Source: Conidiobolus incongruus B7586 (taxonomy: Eukaryota > Entomophthoromycota > Entomophthoromycetes > Entomophthorales > Conidiobolaceae). From it: a stretch of DNA of 18,146 nt. Under the pieces are notes generated by a model, which was not told where the DNA came from, did not search any database, and saw only the letters and a program-made list of their open reading frames with translations. Shown in pieces: positions 8,661-18,146 of the stretch (position 1 is its first letter; every line of letters starts with the position of its first letter). The DNA lies in contig JNEM01014233.1 of assembly GCA_000697335.1 (NCBI GenBank), forward strand, positions 1 to 18,146. Direction: 5' to 3'. Both the position numbers and the translations under genes were made by a program.

Positions 8661-11600
8661 ATGAATCCTTTCTCAAAAATTACCACTATAATTCTAATTC
8701 AGTCTATTTCTGGTCACCGAGGATATGGAAATTACTTTCATCCAAATTTGTACGACAATTGGAACTCAAATTCGATTAATATTTGGCAACAACTATATCA
8801 ACCAATGAATAATCAACCACCACAAAACAATGAGTATGGCCAATACCCACCAGCTTACCCAGTGAATCAACCTCCAGCAATGACTTCAAACAATGTTCCA
8901 ACAGATAGTCCTTACAATCCTAGAACTAGCAATACACTAACAAACATACCACCTGTAGTGGCTACTACAGATATTGGCAGCTCCAGCGAAGCTCCAATTG
9001 GATACCCAGTTTATTTCACAACTGATGCTGTAAGTCAAGTTCCAACTAATAGCGATATCAATGTACCTACTTCAGCTGACATCTCTGTTACCACTCAACC
9101 TACCACTGAGTATATTCCTAATACTACGACAATTATCGATCCTACTTCAACCAGTTACCCAATTTATACAACAACTGATATTGCAACGCATATTGCAAGT
9201 CCCACTGATGGCTATGCGCCTTCGTCAAGTGACGTTGTAACTACTACCGAAACCATTTCTGGCATCATTCCTATAACTACCAATGCTATTGATATAATTC
9301 CAACAGGAAATTCAATTTATTCAACCACAGATGCAGTAAAAGATATTCCATCTACTAGTGATGTTGCTACTACTTCCTATACTACATCCAGTACAGTATC
9401 TTATACTAGCACCACAACCAACACAATTGCAACTGGAAACCTAGTTTATACTACAGTAGATAATGCAAATAATGCTTTTAGTACAACCAATGTTGTATCT
9501 ACTACCCAAATCACCTCTAATAATATCCCAATTACTGCTACTACAACTATTACCACTACTACTACTACCAATGAACCAGTTCCTACAGGATATCATGTTG
9601 ATACTACTATAGATACTATAGTTGATATTCATACTACAAGTGATGCATCTACTACTTCTTATACTAACTCTGATGCAATTTCTTCCACCACTACCACTAT
9701 CATCCCTGTTCCAACTGGATACCCAGTTAAAACTACAACCGATAATGTAAATGATGTTCCTACGACAAGTGGTGTTGATAGTACTACCCAAACTGCCTCT
9801 GACAACCTTCCTACTACTACTAATGATACTGATCTCACCGGATACCCTGTTTACACTACAACCGATTTTTCAGCTACTAGTAAAATTTCTACCTCTCCAG
9901 ACACCACTTCTGAGAGCATTCCTTTTGCAACTACTACAAATGTTACAATTCCAACAGAATATCCAATCCATACCACCGCAAATACTCCAACTGATATTCC
10001 CGCTACAAGTGACATAACTACTGCCGCCTACCCTACATATGATAATATTCCTACTATTGCAACTACTATTGATACAGTTCCGACTGGATATTCAGTTTAT
10101 ACTACAACTAGCGCTGCAACTGATATTTCAAGGACCAGTGATGCAACTGCTACCTCTTATGCTATCACTGATAGTGCTTCTACCACCGCAACTATTATTG
10201 ATACAACTCTAACAGAATATCCAGTTCACACTACAAGCGATATATCTACTTCTCCTGAGGCTTCCTCTGATAGGGTTTCTACTACTACTTCAGCAACTGA
10301 TATAGCTCCAACAGGATATCCAATCTATACTACAACCGATGATTTAACTAATGTTCCTACTTTCAGTGATGCAGCAACTTCTCTTGCTACTACCTCTGAT
10401 AACATTCCTTCTCCTACTACAACAGCTGGTACAGTTCCAACAGAGCTTCCAGTGTATACAATTATAGATGCTGCAACTGTCGTTGCAACTATCAGTAATG
10501 TAGCTGCTACATCTGAGACTACCTCTGATAGTGCTTCTGCTACTACCTCAGCAACTGATATAGTTTCAACAGGATATCCAATTTATACCACAACAGGTCT
10601 TTTAACCAATATTTCTACAATAAGTGATATAGCTACTACTTCTGATGCTACCTCTGATACAGTTTCTTCTACCACTACCACCATCGATGTAGTTCCAACA
10701 GGATATCCGATCTATACTACAACCGATGATGTAACCAATGTTCCTATTACTAGTGATGTAGCTACTACTGATGCAGTTTCTTCTACAACTACCACAATCA
10801 ATACAGTTCCAACAGGATATCCGGTCTATACTACAACCGATGATTTAACTAATGTTCCTACTTTCAGTGATGCAGCAACTTCTCTTGCTACTACCTCTGA
10901 TAACATTCCTTCTCCTACTACAACAGCTGGTACAGTTCCAACAGAACTTCCAGTGTATACAACAACCGATGGTTTAACCAATGTTCCTACTACCACTGAT
11001 ATAGCTACTACAACTGATACTACTTTTAATAATGCTCATTCTTCCACCACAACAGCTGATATAGTTCCAACAGGATATCCAATTTATACTACAACTAATG
11101 ATATAACCAATATTCCCACTATAAGCGATCTCACTACCACTACTCAAGCAACCACTGATAATATTCCTACTTATACCACTACTATCAATGCAATTCTAAC
11201 TGGATACCCTGTATATACAACTACTAATGAAGAAACTGATGTTTCAACCATCACCGATATTTATATTTCTACTATAAGTGATTCAATTACCACTCATGAT
11301 ACCTCTGATGTACCAACCATTTCCACAACCACTGATACATATCCAACTGAATACTCAATTTATACCATTACTGATAATACTCCTACATTCACATCTCCAG
11401 TTTATTCTGATATGACATCTACTAATTATATTCCAACTATTACCTCAATTTCTGAACAAACTACCGCAGACATTTCAGTCCCGACTTCAAGATACGTATC
11501 TTCTGAAATTCTTTCAGTTACAAATGAACCTACATATACATCTGATGGCTATCCTGTAAACCCCCCCACCACTACCATTGATTCTCAAACCCCTATTTAT

Positions 11601-11906
11601 ACAACCATCAATCCACCCTCATCAGAGCCTACCACCATCAATCCTGAATATCCAATTTATACTCCAGACAATACTCTCATCTCGTCTGAAGGCTATCCAA
11701 CCTCAGAACCTAGACCCTCCGCTCCTTCATACGGTCATTTCAAACCGCCTAAGCACAATGGAAGTAAACAAGGCAAAGGACGTAATCATAGATATAACAA
11801 AGGGCGTGGTAAAGGATATGGAAACCGATATAGTAATGGATATGAGTCTGAAAAAAATCACAAAGAATCTAAATTTTATCACCCATCAATTATTAATTTA
11901 CTGTAG
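8661..11906 (+). CDS. Mucin-like Thr/Ser-rich secreted repeat protein
   Basis: An intronless 1081-residue protein. The ATG at 8661, preceded by TTCAAA, opens a signal peptide (MNPFSKITTIILIQSISG). Residues 19-75 are rich in Asn, Pro, Gln and Tyr and hold the few Trp residues. Residues 114 to about 905 consist of about 20 units of roughly 30-50 residues. Each is anchored by a core near P-T-G-Y-P-V/I-Y-T-T-T-D, followed by Thr/Ser/Ile/Pro-rich filler. Residues about 1025-1070 are rich in Gly, Lys, Arg, Asn and Tyr, as a polymer-binding tail might be. I see no Cys in the whole chain. Such Thr/Ser-dense chains are usually heavily O-glycosylated and extended, as in fungal wall and sheath mucins. 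The C-terminus lacks the hydrophobic stretch of a GPI signal, and there is no membrane segment, so it is probably secreted into the wall, matrix or spore coat. A broken paralogue lies 1.4 kb downstream. The exact function is unknown. Confidence 0.92.
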   Translation: MNPFSKITTIILIQSISGHRGYGNYFHPNLYDNWNSNSINIWQQLYQPMNNQPPQNNEYGQYPPAYPVNQPPAMTSNNVPTDSPYNPRTSNTLTNIPPVVATTDIGSSSEAPIGYPVYFTTDAVSQVPTNSDINVPTSADISVTTQPTTEYIPNTTTIIDPTSTSYPIYTTTDIATHIASPTDGYAPSSSDVVTTTETISGIIPITTNAIDIIPTGNSIYSTTDAVKDIPSTSDVATTSYTTSSTVSYTSTTTNTIATGNLVYTTVDNANNAFSTTNVVSTTQITSNNIPITATTTITTTTTTNEPVPTGYHVDTTIDTIVDIHTTSDASTTSYTNSDAISSTTTTIIPVPTGYPVKTTTDNVNDVPTTSGVDSTTQTASDNLPTTTNDTDLTGYPVYTTTDFSATSKISTSPDTTSESIPFATTTNVTIPTEYPIHTTANTPTDIPATSDITTAAYPTYDNIPTIATTIDTVPTGYSVYTTTSAATDISRTSDATATSYAITDSASTTATIIDTTLTEYPVHTTSDISTSPEASSDRVSTTTSATDIAPTGYPIYTTTDDLTNVPTFSDAATSLATTSDNIPSPTTTAGTVPTELPVYTIIDAATVVATISNVAATSETTSDSASATTSATDIVSTGYPIYTTTGLLTNISTISDIATTSDATSDTVSSTTTTIDVVPTGYPIYTTTDDVTNVPITSDVATTDAVSSTTTTINTVPTGYPVYTTTDDLTNVPTFSDAATSLATTSDNIPSPTTTAGTVPTELPVYTTTDGLTNVPTTTDIATTTDTTFNNAHSSTTTADIVPTGYPIYTTTNDITNIPTISDLTTTTQATTDNIPTYTTTINAILTGYPVYTTTNEETDVSTITDIYISTISDSITTHDTSDVPTISTTTDTYPTEYSIYTITDNTPTFTSPVYSDMTSTNYIPTITSISEQTTADISVPTSRYVSSEILSVTNEPTYTSDGYPVNPPTTTIDSQTPIYTTINPPSSEPTTINPEYPIYTPDNTLISSEGYPTSEPRPSAPSYGHFKPPKHNGSKQGKGRNHRYNKGRGKGYGNRYSNGYESEKNHKESKFYHPSIINLL
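10308..10461 (+). repeat. Internal segmental duplication, copy 1
   Basis: These 154 bases match 10809-10962 with three differences by eye, at an offset of 501 bases (167 codons), so the frame is kept. They encode the unit from PTGYPIYTTTDDL through TELPVYT. Near identity this far above the background similarity of the array points to a recent unequal exchange or gene conversion. Confidence 0.93.
10809..10962 (+). repeat. Internal segmental duplication, copy 2
   Basis: Partner of 10308-10461. Two of the three differences change the Ile of the GYPIY core to Val (AATC against GGTC). The third is silent in the Glu-Leu pair that follows. Confidence 0.93.
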
Positions 11907-13114
11907 AGTTTCAATCAACATTCATATCCATTTTTTATTATTAATATAGGGATAATAAACATATTTCCTCAACATTCCTTACTCAGATCTTTGAATGAGA
12001 AATATACTCATTTTTAGTATCAAAATTAAATATATAATATAATTTTGAAAATCAAAAAATATGTAATGATAAAAGCTCTAAAATCAAAAATATTAATATA
12101 AAATAATAATTTGTCAATTTTTTTGATAAAAAAATGAATTTGTTTAATTAATATTTCAATAAAATAATTTTCAAATATCAAACAAATCTTATATTTTAAA
12201 TTTAGTAAAAATATTACTAATAATTGCTAACGGAATCATAATTAAAACCGCTATTAGAAATATTTTTATATCATTTTCAATCAAATATGAATCATAAATG
12301 TATATGACTTTTAATAATAACTATTATCACTGTTGTGATTATATATCATTATGATTTTTTTAACAGATTCATAAGAATTGATCAAAATAACTTAAATTGC
12401 ACGTATATAAGATTATAATATAATAGTTTCATTCGTATATAATATCATTTAATTATATAATAATATTAAAAATTTTAAAATTATCAATGCGCTAAAAAGA
12501 TGAGTAAAAGTTTCTGGAATGATAAAACACTCTGTTTTTTCATGATATGAGATATTGACTTTAGAAATATAATTTTTTATTTTATATTTTTATAATTTAA
12601 TAAAATACTCTCTAATTGAAATATAATTTATTGGAAAAATTAAAATTTATAAGTAATAATTTAATTATTGTTATACCAATCCAGTTAAATACTGTAAATA
12701 ACTCGTTACCATTATTCAATGATGTTTTAAATAATCAAATAATTTTATTTTCTCAATTATTTTGACGTAGCCCCATTAATTAATAATAGCCTATATTTAG
12801 CAATATGAATATTACCAGTTTATTATTTTTTATTGCTAATTTGATCAATATTATTTTCTAACCAAATAATCTTAAATTTAGCTCCTTAAAAATTCTGGAT
12901 TAAGCTTTTTATTCTAAATCCATTGACGAAAATAGAAAAATTATGCTTAATTTATTTTCGAGTTCTGACTTTAAATTAATCTATGATTTCACACCAAAAT
13001 ATTTAGATATTACCAACTATATAATTGAGTAGATGAATAAAATCAAAGCTATATATGACTATTGGAACAAATGCATGATGTAGGAATTCATTAAATCCAA
13101 GTAAACATTTGAGC
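11907..13114. other. Intergenic region without a supported gene
   Basis: About 1.2 kb of AT-rich DNA between the intact mucin-like gene and the promoter remnant of its decayed copy. No long reading frame, RNA gene or terminal repeat is seen. Confidence 0.5.
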
Positions 13115-13166
13115 GCAGTATTAAAGTAGGGGCTTTAATGATAATATACGGTATAATAAAAGATAG
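13115..13166 (+). promoter_or_regulatory. Remnant promoter of the decayed mucin-like gene
   Basis: GCAGTATTAAAGTA at 13115-13128 and a TATA-like TAATAAAAGATA at 13154-13165 correspond in order and approximate distance to sites upstream of the intact gene. They are probably relics of the duplicated promoter. Whether transcription still occurs cannot be told. Confidence 0.4.
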
Positions 13167-13304
13167 AATAACTTTATTACTGGAAATAAGGTATATGATT
13201 AATATTTCAATAGCAAAGAATATTTTTCAAAAATATATTTGTTAAACATTAATATTATCCTACATTTATAAACAAATATAGTATAAACTTATTAAATCAT
13301 AATA

Positions 13305-15317
13305 ATTAAAATCTCAAAAATCTCCTCTGTTACATATGTTCTAATAATCTCTGGATAATAGTCCTTATTACCATCAAAATATCAGTCAAACATTATTTCA
13401 GTCGTTGAATTTATGATCATTATTTGGTTTTTCGGATAATCCTATTACAATGAATATCGTCAACTTGAATATAGCAATGGTTATAGCTACCATCTACCAC
13501 GATATACTATTAACCAGCTCCTAACATTTACTTCAGTTGATATCACTAGAGATATTGCAGCTCCAACCGAGCCTCCAATTGCTACCACTACAAACGATGT
13601 AAATTATATTCCTTTCGCTAATGATAGCAATTTACCTACTTCAACCGATACACCAGTGACATTTGATTATAGTCCTGAATCCATTACATCTATTCCTAAG
13701 ACCACATTTGATATTACTCTAACTGAATACCGTGCGGATTCAAATACTGAAACTGTAGCTAAAACTGTCACTCCTACTGCTACAACCGATGTTGAAGTAC
13801 ATTTTTCAAGCTATTTTACAACTTCCGAGAGTGGTTAAACTCCTGCAATCATCATTGACGCAACTCCAACCGTCGGTCCTGTCGAAACCACCACAGGAGC
13901 TGTAACTGAAACTCCTACAGCAACTTCTCAGAATCTTCTACAAGTGATATAGTTCCCACCTCAGATATTACCTCAGAAAATATCCCAACTACTATAACTC
14001 CTATTGAAACAATCCCAGCTGATCAACCTACTTATATCCCAACTGATGCAGTAACTGAACTTCCTACTGCGACTGAAACTATTGTACCTTCAAATGATGT
14101 TGCCAATACTACAGATGCTACTCCTGAAGTTGATACTGCTGCCACACCTACCAGTAATACAAATAGTATTGAATCTCCAGCTACTGCTGCTCCAACTACT
14201 GATTCCTATGTTTCTATATCAAGCAATGTTGCTACCATTGAGACCGATTAAGCCACAAACACTATTATTGATTCCACTCCAATTGAATATCCTGGATATA
14301 CCACTACTGATGCTGTAACTGATGTTCCCTCTGCTATTGTCACTGATGCACCTACTTCAGGCGATATAATTCTTACCACTGATGCTATATCCGATAGTAT
14401 ATCCACTGCCACTTCCATCACTGATGCAACTTTATCTGAGTATTCTGCGTATATTATTACTGATTTTGTAACACAAGTACCTACTACAACTACTGATCTG
14501 CCTATTTCTGGTGATATAAATCCTGCTACCGATATCACTATTTATGGTATGCCCACTACTGTTACAAATATTGATGAAATTTCAACTGAAGCTCCTCTAT
14601 ATACTGCCACTGATGATTTAGCTACTACTCCTACAAGTAATGTCGCTATCCCTGCAGATACTATCACTGAAATCGTCCCTAATACTATTATAACTGCTGA
14701 TGCAGTTTCCACTAATTCACCAAACTATACTACTACAGAATTAGCTGAGATCCCTGCTATAGGTGATGCAACTACCACCATCGATACTACGTCTGAGAGC
14801 ATTCCTACTACTGTTTCAAATTTTAATACAATTCCAGCTGATTATTCGGTTAATACTCCCACTGAGATAGTGTCAGATGCTTCCACTACTATTGATATTT
14901 CTGTCACCCTCTTGAACTAATATTAATACTTCTACGAAGCTCCTTCAGATAATGCTTCAACCACTGCTAGTACAACTGACTCCGCTTCAACAAAATACCC
15001 TTTCTGTACCGCTACAGAATCTTCTATTGAACTTCCGATCATTACTGATACTGAGGTGCCTATCTCGAGCTATGCAGTTGGATCCACCGATGTCGCCTCC
15101 GAAATTGTCCCAAGCCTTAATATTATTGACTCAATCTTCACTGAATCTGCAACCATTGTCGCCACCGATTGTGTAAAAAACATTCCTACTACAATACAAG
15201 CTATTACACCCGTCTACATTACCATTATTACTTACAGAACCAGCTATTACCACTAATGCTGCATAGCTTTTAGCCCATTTTGAACTATATTCTCAAGATT
15301 ATTCTGCATATTCTTAA
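13305..15317 (+). pseudogene. Decayed paralogue of the mucin-like Thr/Ser-rich secreted protein
   Basis: At the 5' end, TCTCAAAAAT (13313-13322) and TCTCTGG (13348-13354) align with the signal-peptide coding region of the intact gene, but the start ATG is lost. At 13551-13578 the frame reads DIAAPTEPPI, matching DIGSSSEAPI, and NDSNLPTSTDTPVT follows, matching NSDINVPTSADISVT. Thr/Ser/Pro/Asp-rich coding then continues to about 15266. It is broken by stops at 13437, 13836, 14249, 14918 and 14924, and by frame changes near 13930, near 14910-14935 and near 15230. After TAG at 15264 a short coding-like stretch runs on to TAA at 15315. The repeat cores are worn more than in the intact gene; APLYTATD and EYPGYTTTD are among the few clear ones. 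Introns are a poor explanation, because coding texture continues across the stops. The stop at 14249 (TAA) could come from CAA by one C-to-T change. The 5' limit is approximate. Confidence 0.82.
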
Positions 15318-15874
15318 TCTTCAATTCACAATATATCAATGATTGAAGCCTTATATTAAATCCAGTTATTTAACCAACCTAAAGTTTGACTAATATTCTG
15401 AATATTAATCACATAATGTTATTATATTTAATAAAATAACATTAAAAGCTTGATTTTTTCAATATAATCTATATACTTAATTATTTATTTTACATTTAAT
15501 AAATTTAATTGATATAATATTAGTGTAGGAATTAAGTAATGGCACAAATTTAAAATTAAAATTAAACAAATAAATTAATAAATAATATAAAATTAATAGC
15601 ATCTTTTGTTATTAATAACTTTTTTCTATACTTTTAATAAGCTTCTAATACTTAAAAAAGAATTCTTTTTATTAAAGGCTGAAATTAGATATTTCATAAA
15701 CCAATTTAATTTGTTTACAGGAATTTCTTTTCCTATAAACTAATTTTTCAATTGTCTAAAACAATTATAATTATATAAGTTATAATCAAATAAATATACT
15801 AGATATAGTAACTTTCTCTAAAGTTATTTATATAGAAACTTTTTTACATCTTTAGTTTTATGTATTTTACAATT

Positions 15875-15904
15875 ATTATGTAAAATAATAAGTGTTTTTA
15901 ATTT
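15875..15904 (+). repeat. Left arm of an imperfect inverted repeat
   Basis: The segment contains ATAAGTGTTTTTAATTT, and the reverse complement of 16713-16741 contains ATAAGTGTTTTTGATTT. The arms also share ATTA and GTAAAA on the outer side, with one gap and two mismatches in about 30 bases. The enclosed span is about 870 bp. It could be the ends of a worn DNA element, but chance pairing in AT-rich DNA is not excluded. Confidence 0.35.
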
Positions 15905-16712
15905 ATATTGAGAATATTATTTAAAAATTCTTATATTTAAAAAAATGATATATAATTTATTATTAATTAATTTTTCTTGAGATATTAAATAAAAAATTTA
16001 TATACAATTATAATTTATTATAACAATTAACATTCACTTATATTTAAAATATTTATTTATTAAAATTTATAGAGGGGATTAATTTAATTTAACCTAACAT
16101 TTTATTTTATATATAAATAAAAGATTATATAAAAAAATTTAAGATTTATTAATTATAAGTTTTTATTATAAAAACCCTTATTGTTAATTATATCTTAATA
16201 AGTTTAATTTTGCCTTAATTACCCTATCTCTCTTTTAAACTTTTGTTAAATTTTAAGGTATCTATTTTATATTTTTATTAATTAATTTTTATTTAGACTT
16301 AGTATATATAAAATACTTATGTAACTAATATTAAAATATCTTGATAATTTTTTAATTAATATAAAAAGATATTTTTTAATATAATTTTTAACTCTGATAA
16401 ATAATATAGTTATAGTTAATACTAATTTTTTAGATTTTAATAAGTTTTAGAAAATTTCTTTATTAATTTTAAAATAATATACTTAGCAATAAATTATTAA
16501 TTTAAATATTATTTTATTACTAAAAGATATTTAAAAATTTTAAACAATTTTAAAGGGTTTATAGTTAAGTTTTATTAATACTAATATAAAAGACTTTTAA
16601 TTATTGCTCTTTAATTTTAATATAATTAAATTAGATAATAAATTTTATAAAATTAATTTTTTAATTAAAAAAACTATAATATATATATACTAACCCACAA
16701 AAGTAAGTTATA

Positions 16713-16741
16713 AAATCAAAAACACTTATGTTTTTACTAAT
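16713..16741 (-). repeat. Right arm of an imperfect inverted repeat
   Basis: Partner of 15875-15904. The shared 16-of-17 stretch holds two G and is not merely A/T, which is why it was noted. Similarity stops at once on the inner side. Confidence 0.35.
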
Positions 16742-16845
16742 AACTTAATTAATATTTAATAAAATAAACCTATATTAAATAATTAAAATCTATTATATTT
16801 ATTAACTATAAATATCATTAAATGATAATATTTAGCTATTAATTA

Positions 16846-16903
16846 GCTAAAATATAAACCTTTAAATTTTACCTAGGGTGAGTTATAAATTTATAGGTTT
16901 TTG
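16846..16903 (+). repeat. Tc1/mariner terminal inverted repeat, left
   Basis: Begins GCTAAAATAT after TA. The inner 27 bases (16877-16903), containing GGTGAGTTATAAATTTATAG, match the other end exactly on the opposite strand. Overall 51 of 58 positions agree by eye. Confidence 0.9.
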
Positions 16904-18031
16904 GTGATAAAAAAAAATTAAACTTAATGTATCTATCTTTAGCTTTTTTAACTTCTTTAAGTTTATAGGGTATAGAATCAATTAACTTCTTATATTAAGA
17001 AAAGTTAATCTTGTCTATACTTCTTAAATATATTTTTAAAGTTAATTTAAATTTTTTGCTAGGGAGAAAACTTTAATAGCTTTTTTTAACTGATTTTAAA
17101 AGTATTTAATTAGATTAAAGTTAGGAAATTGAAAAAACCATTTAATAACTGTTATCTTGTTATTTTAAGCTATTTAGTAATAGAAGTTATAGTATAATAA
17201 GAGGTACTATCTTATTAGAAAATAATATTAGATTTGTTTAACCTATATTATTCAATGGTTTTTTCAATTAATTATTTAGAATACTTTAGTATATCTCAAT
17301 ATTAATTCCCCTATTAATTTTATAAAAATATCTTATACTTAAAGATAACATATATCCCCAAATAATAATTAACCTATTATTATACTTTTAGGTAAAATTA
17401 ACATAATAGTTATAAAGTAGTTTTATATCTTTTTTAAAGTATTTAACTTTTTTATTAAATTTACTAAGATATATTTTTATTTCATTAAATTAAATAACAT
17501 TACTCTAATCAATTTTAATTTAATATTAATGGTGACATTTAAACTTTTACCTAGCTTTATAATAAGATTTTTTTAATTGGGGGTGTTTTTTCTTAAAGTG
17601 TAAATAGTATTTATACTAATATAAAACACATATAATAGTATTAATACTAATTAATATTCTTATATAGTTTTATAGTTCCTATTATATTTCAACAACAATA
17701 CTATATTTACTTATATTAATTAACTTACAAATATACTTCTTATTATATTTATCTATAATTTTAACACACTTAAGTTTAAGTTTAAATGTTTTTTTATTGT
17801 TATTCTTAATAACTTTAGTAAATTAATTAACACTAGTAATTCTAACAATATTACAAGTTGATTTGCCTTCTTTATAAAGTTAATTAATGCACAAATAGAT
17901 TTTTTTAGAGAGGGATTTAAATATAATAATACTAATAAAAAAATTTAATATATCTATAAAATATTATATAAAATAATAACAAAGAGAGAAAAGAGATATG
18001 GTTATATATTGTTAAATATATCCTTTTATCT

Positions 18032-18089
18032 CAAAAACCTATAAATTTATAACTCACCATAGTTAAATATTAAGGGTTAATATTTTTGC
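18032..18089 (-). repeat. Tc1/mariner terminal inverted repeat, right
   Basis: Reverse complement of the left repeat, beginning GCAAAAATAT just inside the TA at 18090-18091. The remaining 55 bases to the window end are plain AT-rich flank with nothing recognisable. Confidence 0.9.
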
Positions 18090-18146
18090 TAATAGTTTAT
18101 TAAATATATCTAAATATATTTATTTATTATTAAATAATATACCTTA

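Larger units (their letters stand above)
9000..11375 (+). repeat. Array of GYPVYTTTD-type coding repeats
   Basis: The core repeats about 20 times within the mucin-like gene. Variants include TGYPIYTTTDDL, TELPVYTTTDGL, TEYPVHTTSDIS and TGNLVYTTVDNA. Units in the 3' half (from about 10300) match one another more closely than those in the 5' half, so recent turnover is concentrated there. Spacing between cores is irregular, about 30 to 50 residues. Beyond 11375 only worn cores remain. Confidence 0.88.
15470..16845. other. Extremely AT-rich mutated repeat block upstream of the Tc1/mariner element
   Basis: Composition changes near 15470 to long A/T runs with scarce CA and TG, the same texture as the transposon that follows. 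No reading frame or nameable coding motif survives. An imperfect inverted repeat (15875-15904 with 16713-16741) may mark the ends of another small element. Heavy C-to-T decay of repeat DNA is the likely cause, by analogy with the adjoining transposon. Confidence 0.5.
16846..18089 (-). mobile_element. Decayed Tc1/mariner DNA transposon, 1244 bp
   Basis: Two 58-base terminal inverted repeats (16846-16903 and 18032-18089) align without gaps, with 7 mismatches and a perfect 27-base inner part. TA flanks both outer ends (16844-16845 and 18090-18091), the target duplication expected of this superfamily. Length fits a Tc1/mariner element. On the minus strand, 17140-17090 reads W-F-F-Q-F-P-N-F-N-L-I-K-Y-F-stop-N-Q. 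That is the family's W-P-x-Q-S-P-D-L-N-P-I-E block, which carries the third catalytic acid, with nearly every difference explained by C-to-T or G-to-A change: S to F, D to N, E to K, W to stop. The transposase frame is destroyed throughout and the element cannot encode an enzyme. The decay pattern is that of RIP, known from ascomycete fungi. Confidence 0.88.

Noticed and set aside
9441-10017. Ser/Cys/Ile-rich and Leu-rich open frames within the mucin-like gene
   Set aside because: They are mirror and shifted readings of the ACT/ACC-rich repeat array, with no start context or independent motif.
9000-11375. CRISPR-like or satellite repeat array
   Set aside because: The repeats are imperfect, irregularly spaced and keep one reading frame throughout, as expected of coding mucin repeats.
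13836-13930. Possible intron skipping the first internal stop of the mucin-like copy, with CTTCTCAG as an acceptor
   Set aside because: The supposed intron is itself in-frame Thr/Pro-rich coding sequence, and several further stops and frame changes follow. Decay explains the whole better.
1-18146. tRNA, rRNA or other structured RNA genes
   Set aside because: I saw no cloverleaf, box A/box B pair or conserved rRNA sequence. Faint palindromes, such as the one at about 678-697, are what AT-rich DNA gives by chance.

Overview
The window is an AT-rich, gene-poor stretch of a eukaryotic nuclear genome. An ascomycete-like fungus fits best: compact intronless genes for small secreted proteins, a long Thr/Ser-rich secreted protein, and a Tc1/mariner transposon whose decay is dominated by C-to-T and G-to-A changes of the kind left by repeat-induced point mutation (RIP). 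No species can be named from the sequence.

Layout. Positions 1 to about 1260 are an extremely AT-rich block without genes, ending in an AT microsatellite. At 1290-5994 lies a cluster of three paralogous genes for small secreted proteins, one on the minus strand (1290-1916) and two on the plus strand (4340-4690 and 5635-5994). All three share a signal peptide and a four-cysteine core with almost fixed spacing (C-x42/43-C-x29-34-C-x9-C), plus an upstream TGGCAAAT element and a TATA-like box. The minus-strand member also carries a His/Arg/Asn-rich N-terminal extension and a long acidic Ser/Asp/Glu tail. About 2.5 kb follow with no gene that I can support.

At 8661-11906 is an intact gene for a 1081-residue mucin-like secreted protein, built from roughly 20 units with a Gly-Tyr-Pro-Val/Ile-Tyr-Thr-Thr-Thr-Asp core. 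A near-identical 154-bp internal duplication shows recent repeat turnover. After 1.4 kb of non-coding DNA, 13305-15317 holds a decayed paralogue of that gene, recognisable by its N-terminal region, its Thr-rich reading frames and its promoter. From about 15470 the composition drops again into a heavily mutated repeat block, whose clearest member is a 1244-bp Tc1/mariner element with 58-bp terminal inverted repeats at 16846-18089.

How the parts relate. Everything that looks coding is predicted to be secreted, and both gene families expanded by local duplication between two AT-extreme flanks. This resembles the AT-rich, effector-bearing compartments of fungal pathogens or symbionts, but that role is inferred. 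I do not recognise the four-cysteine family, and no catalytic residues are evident in it.
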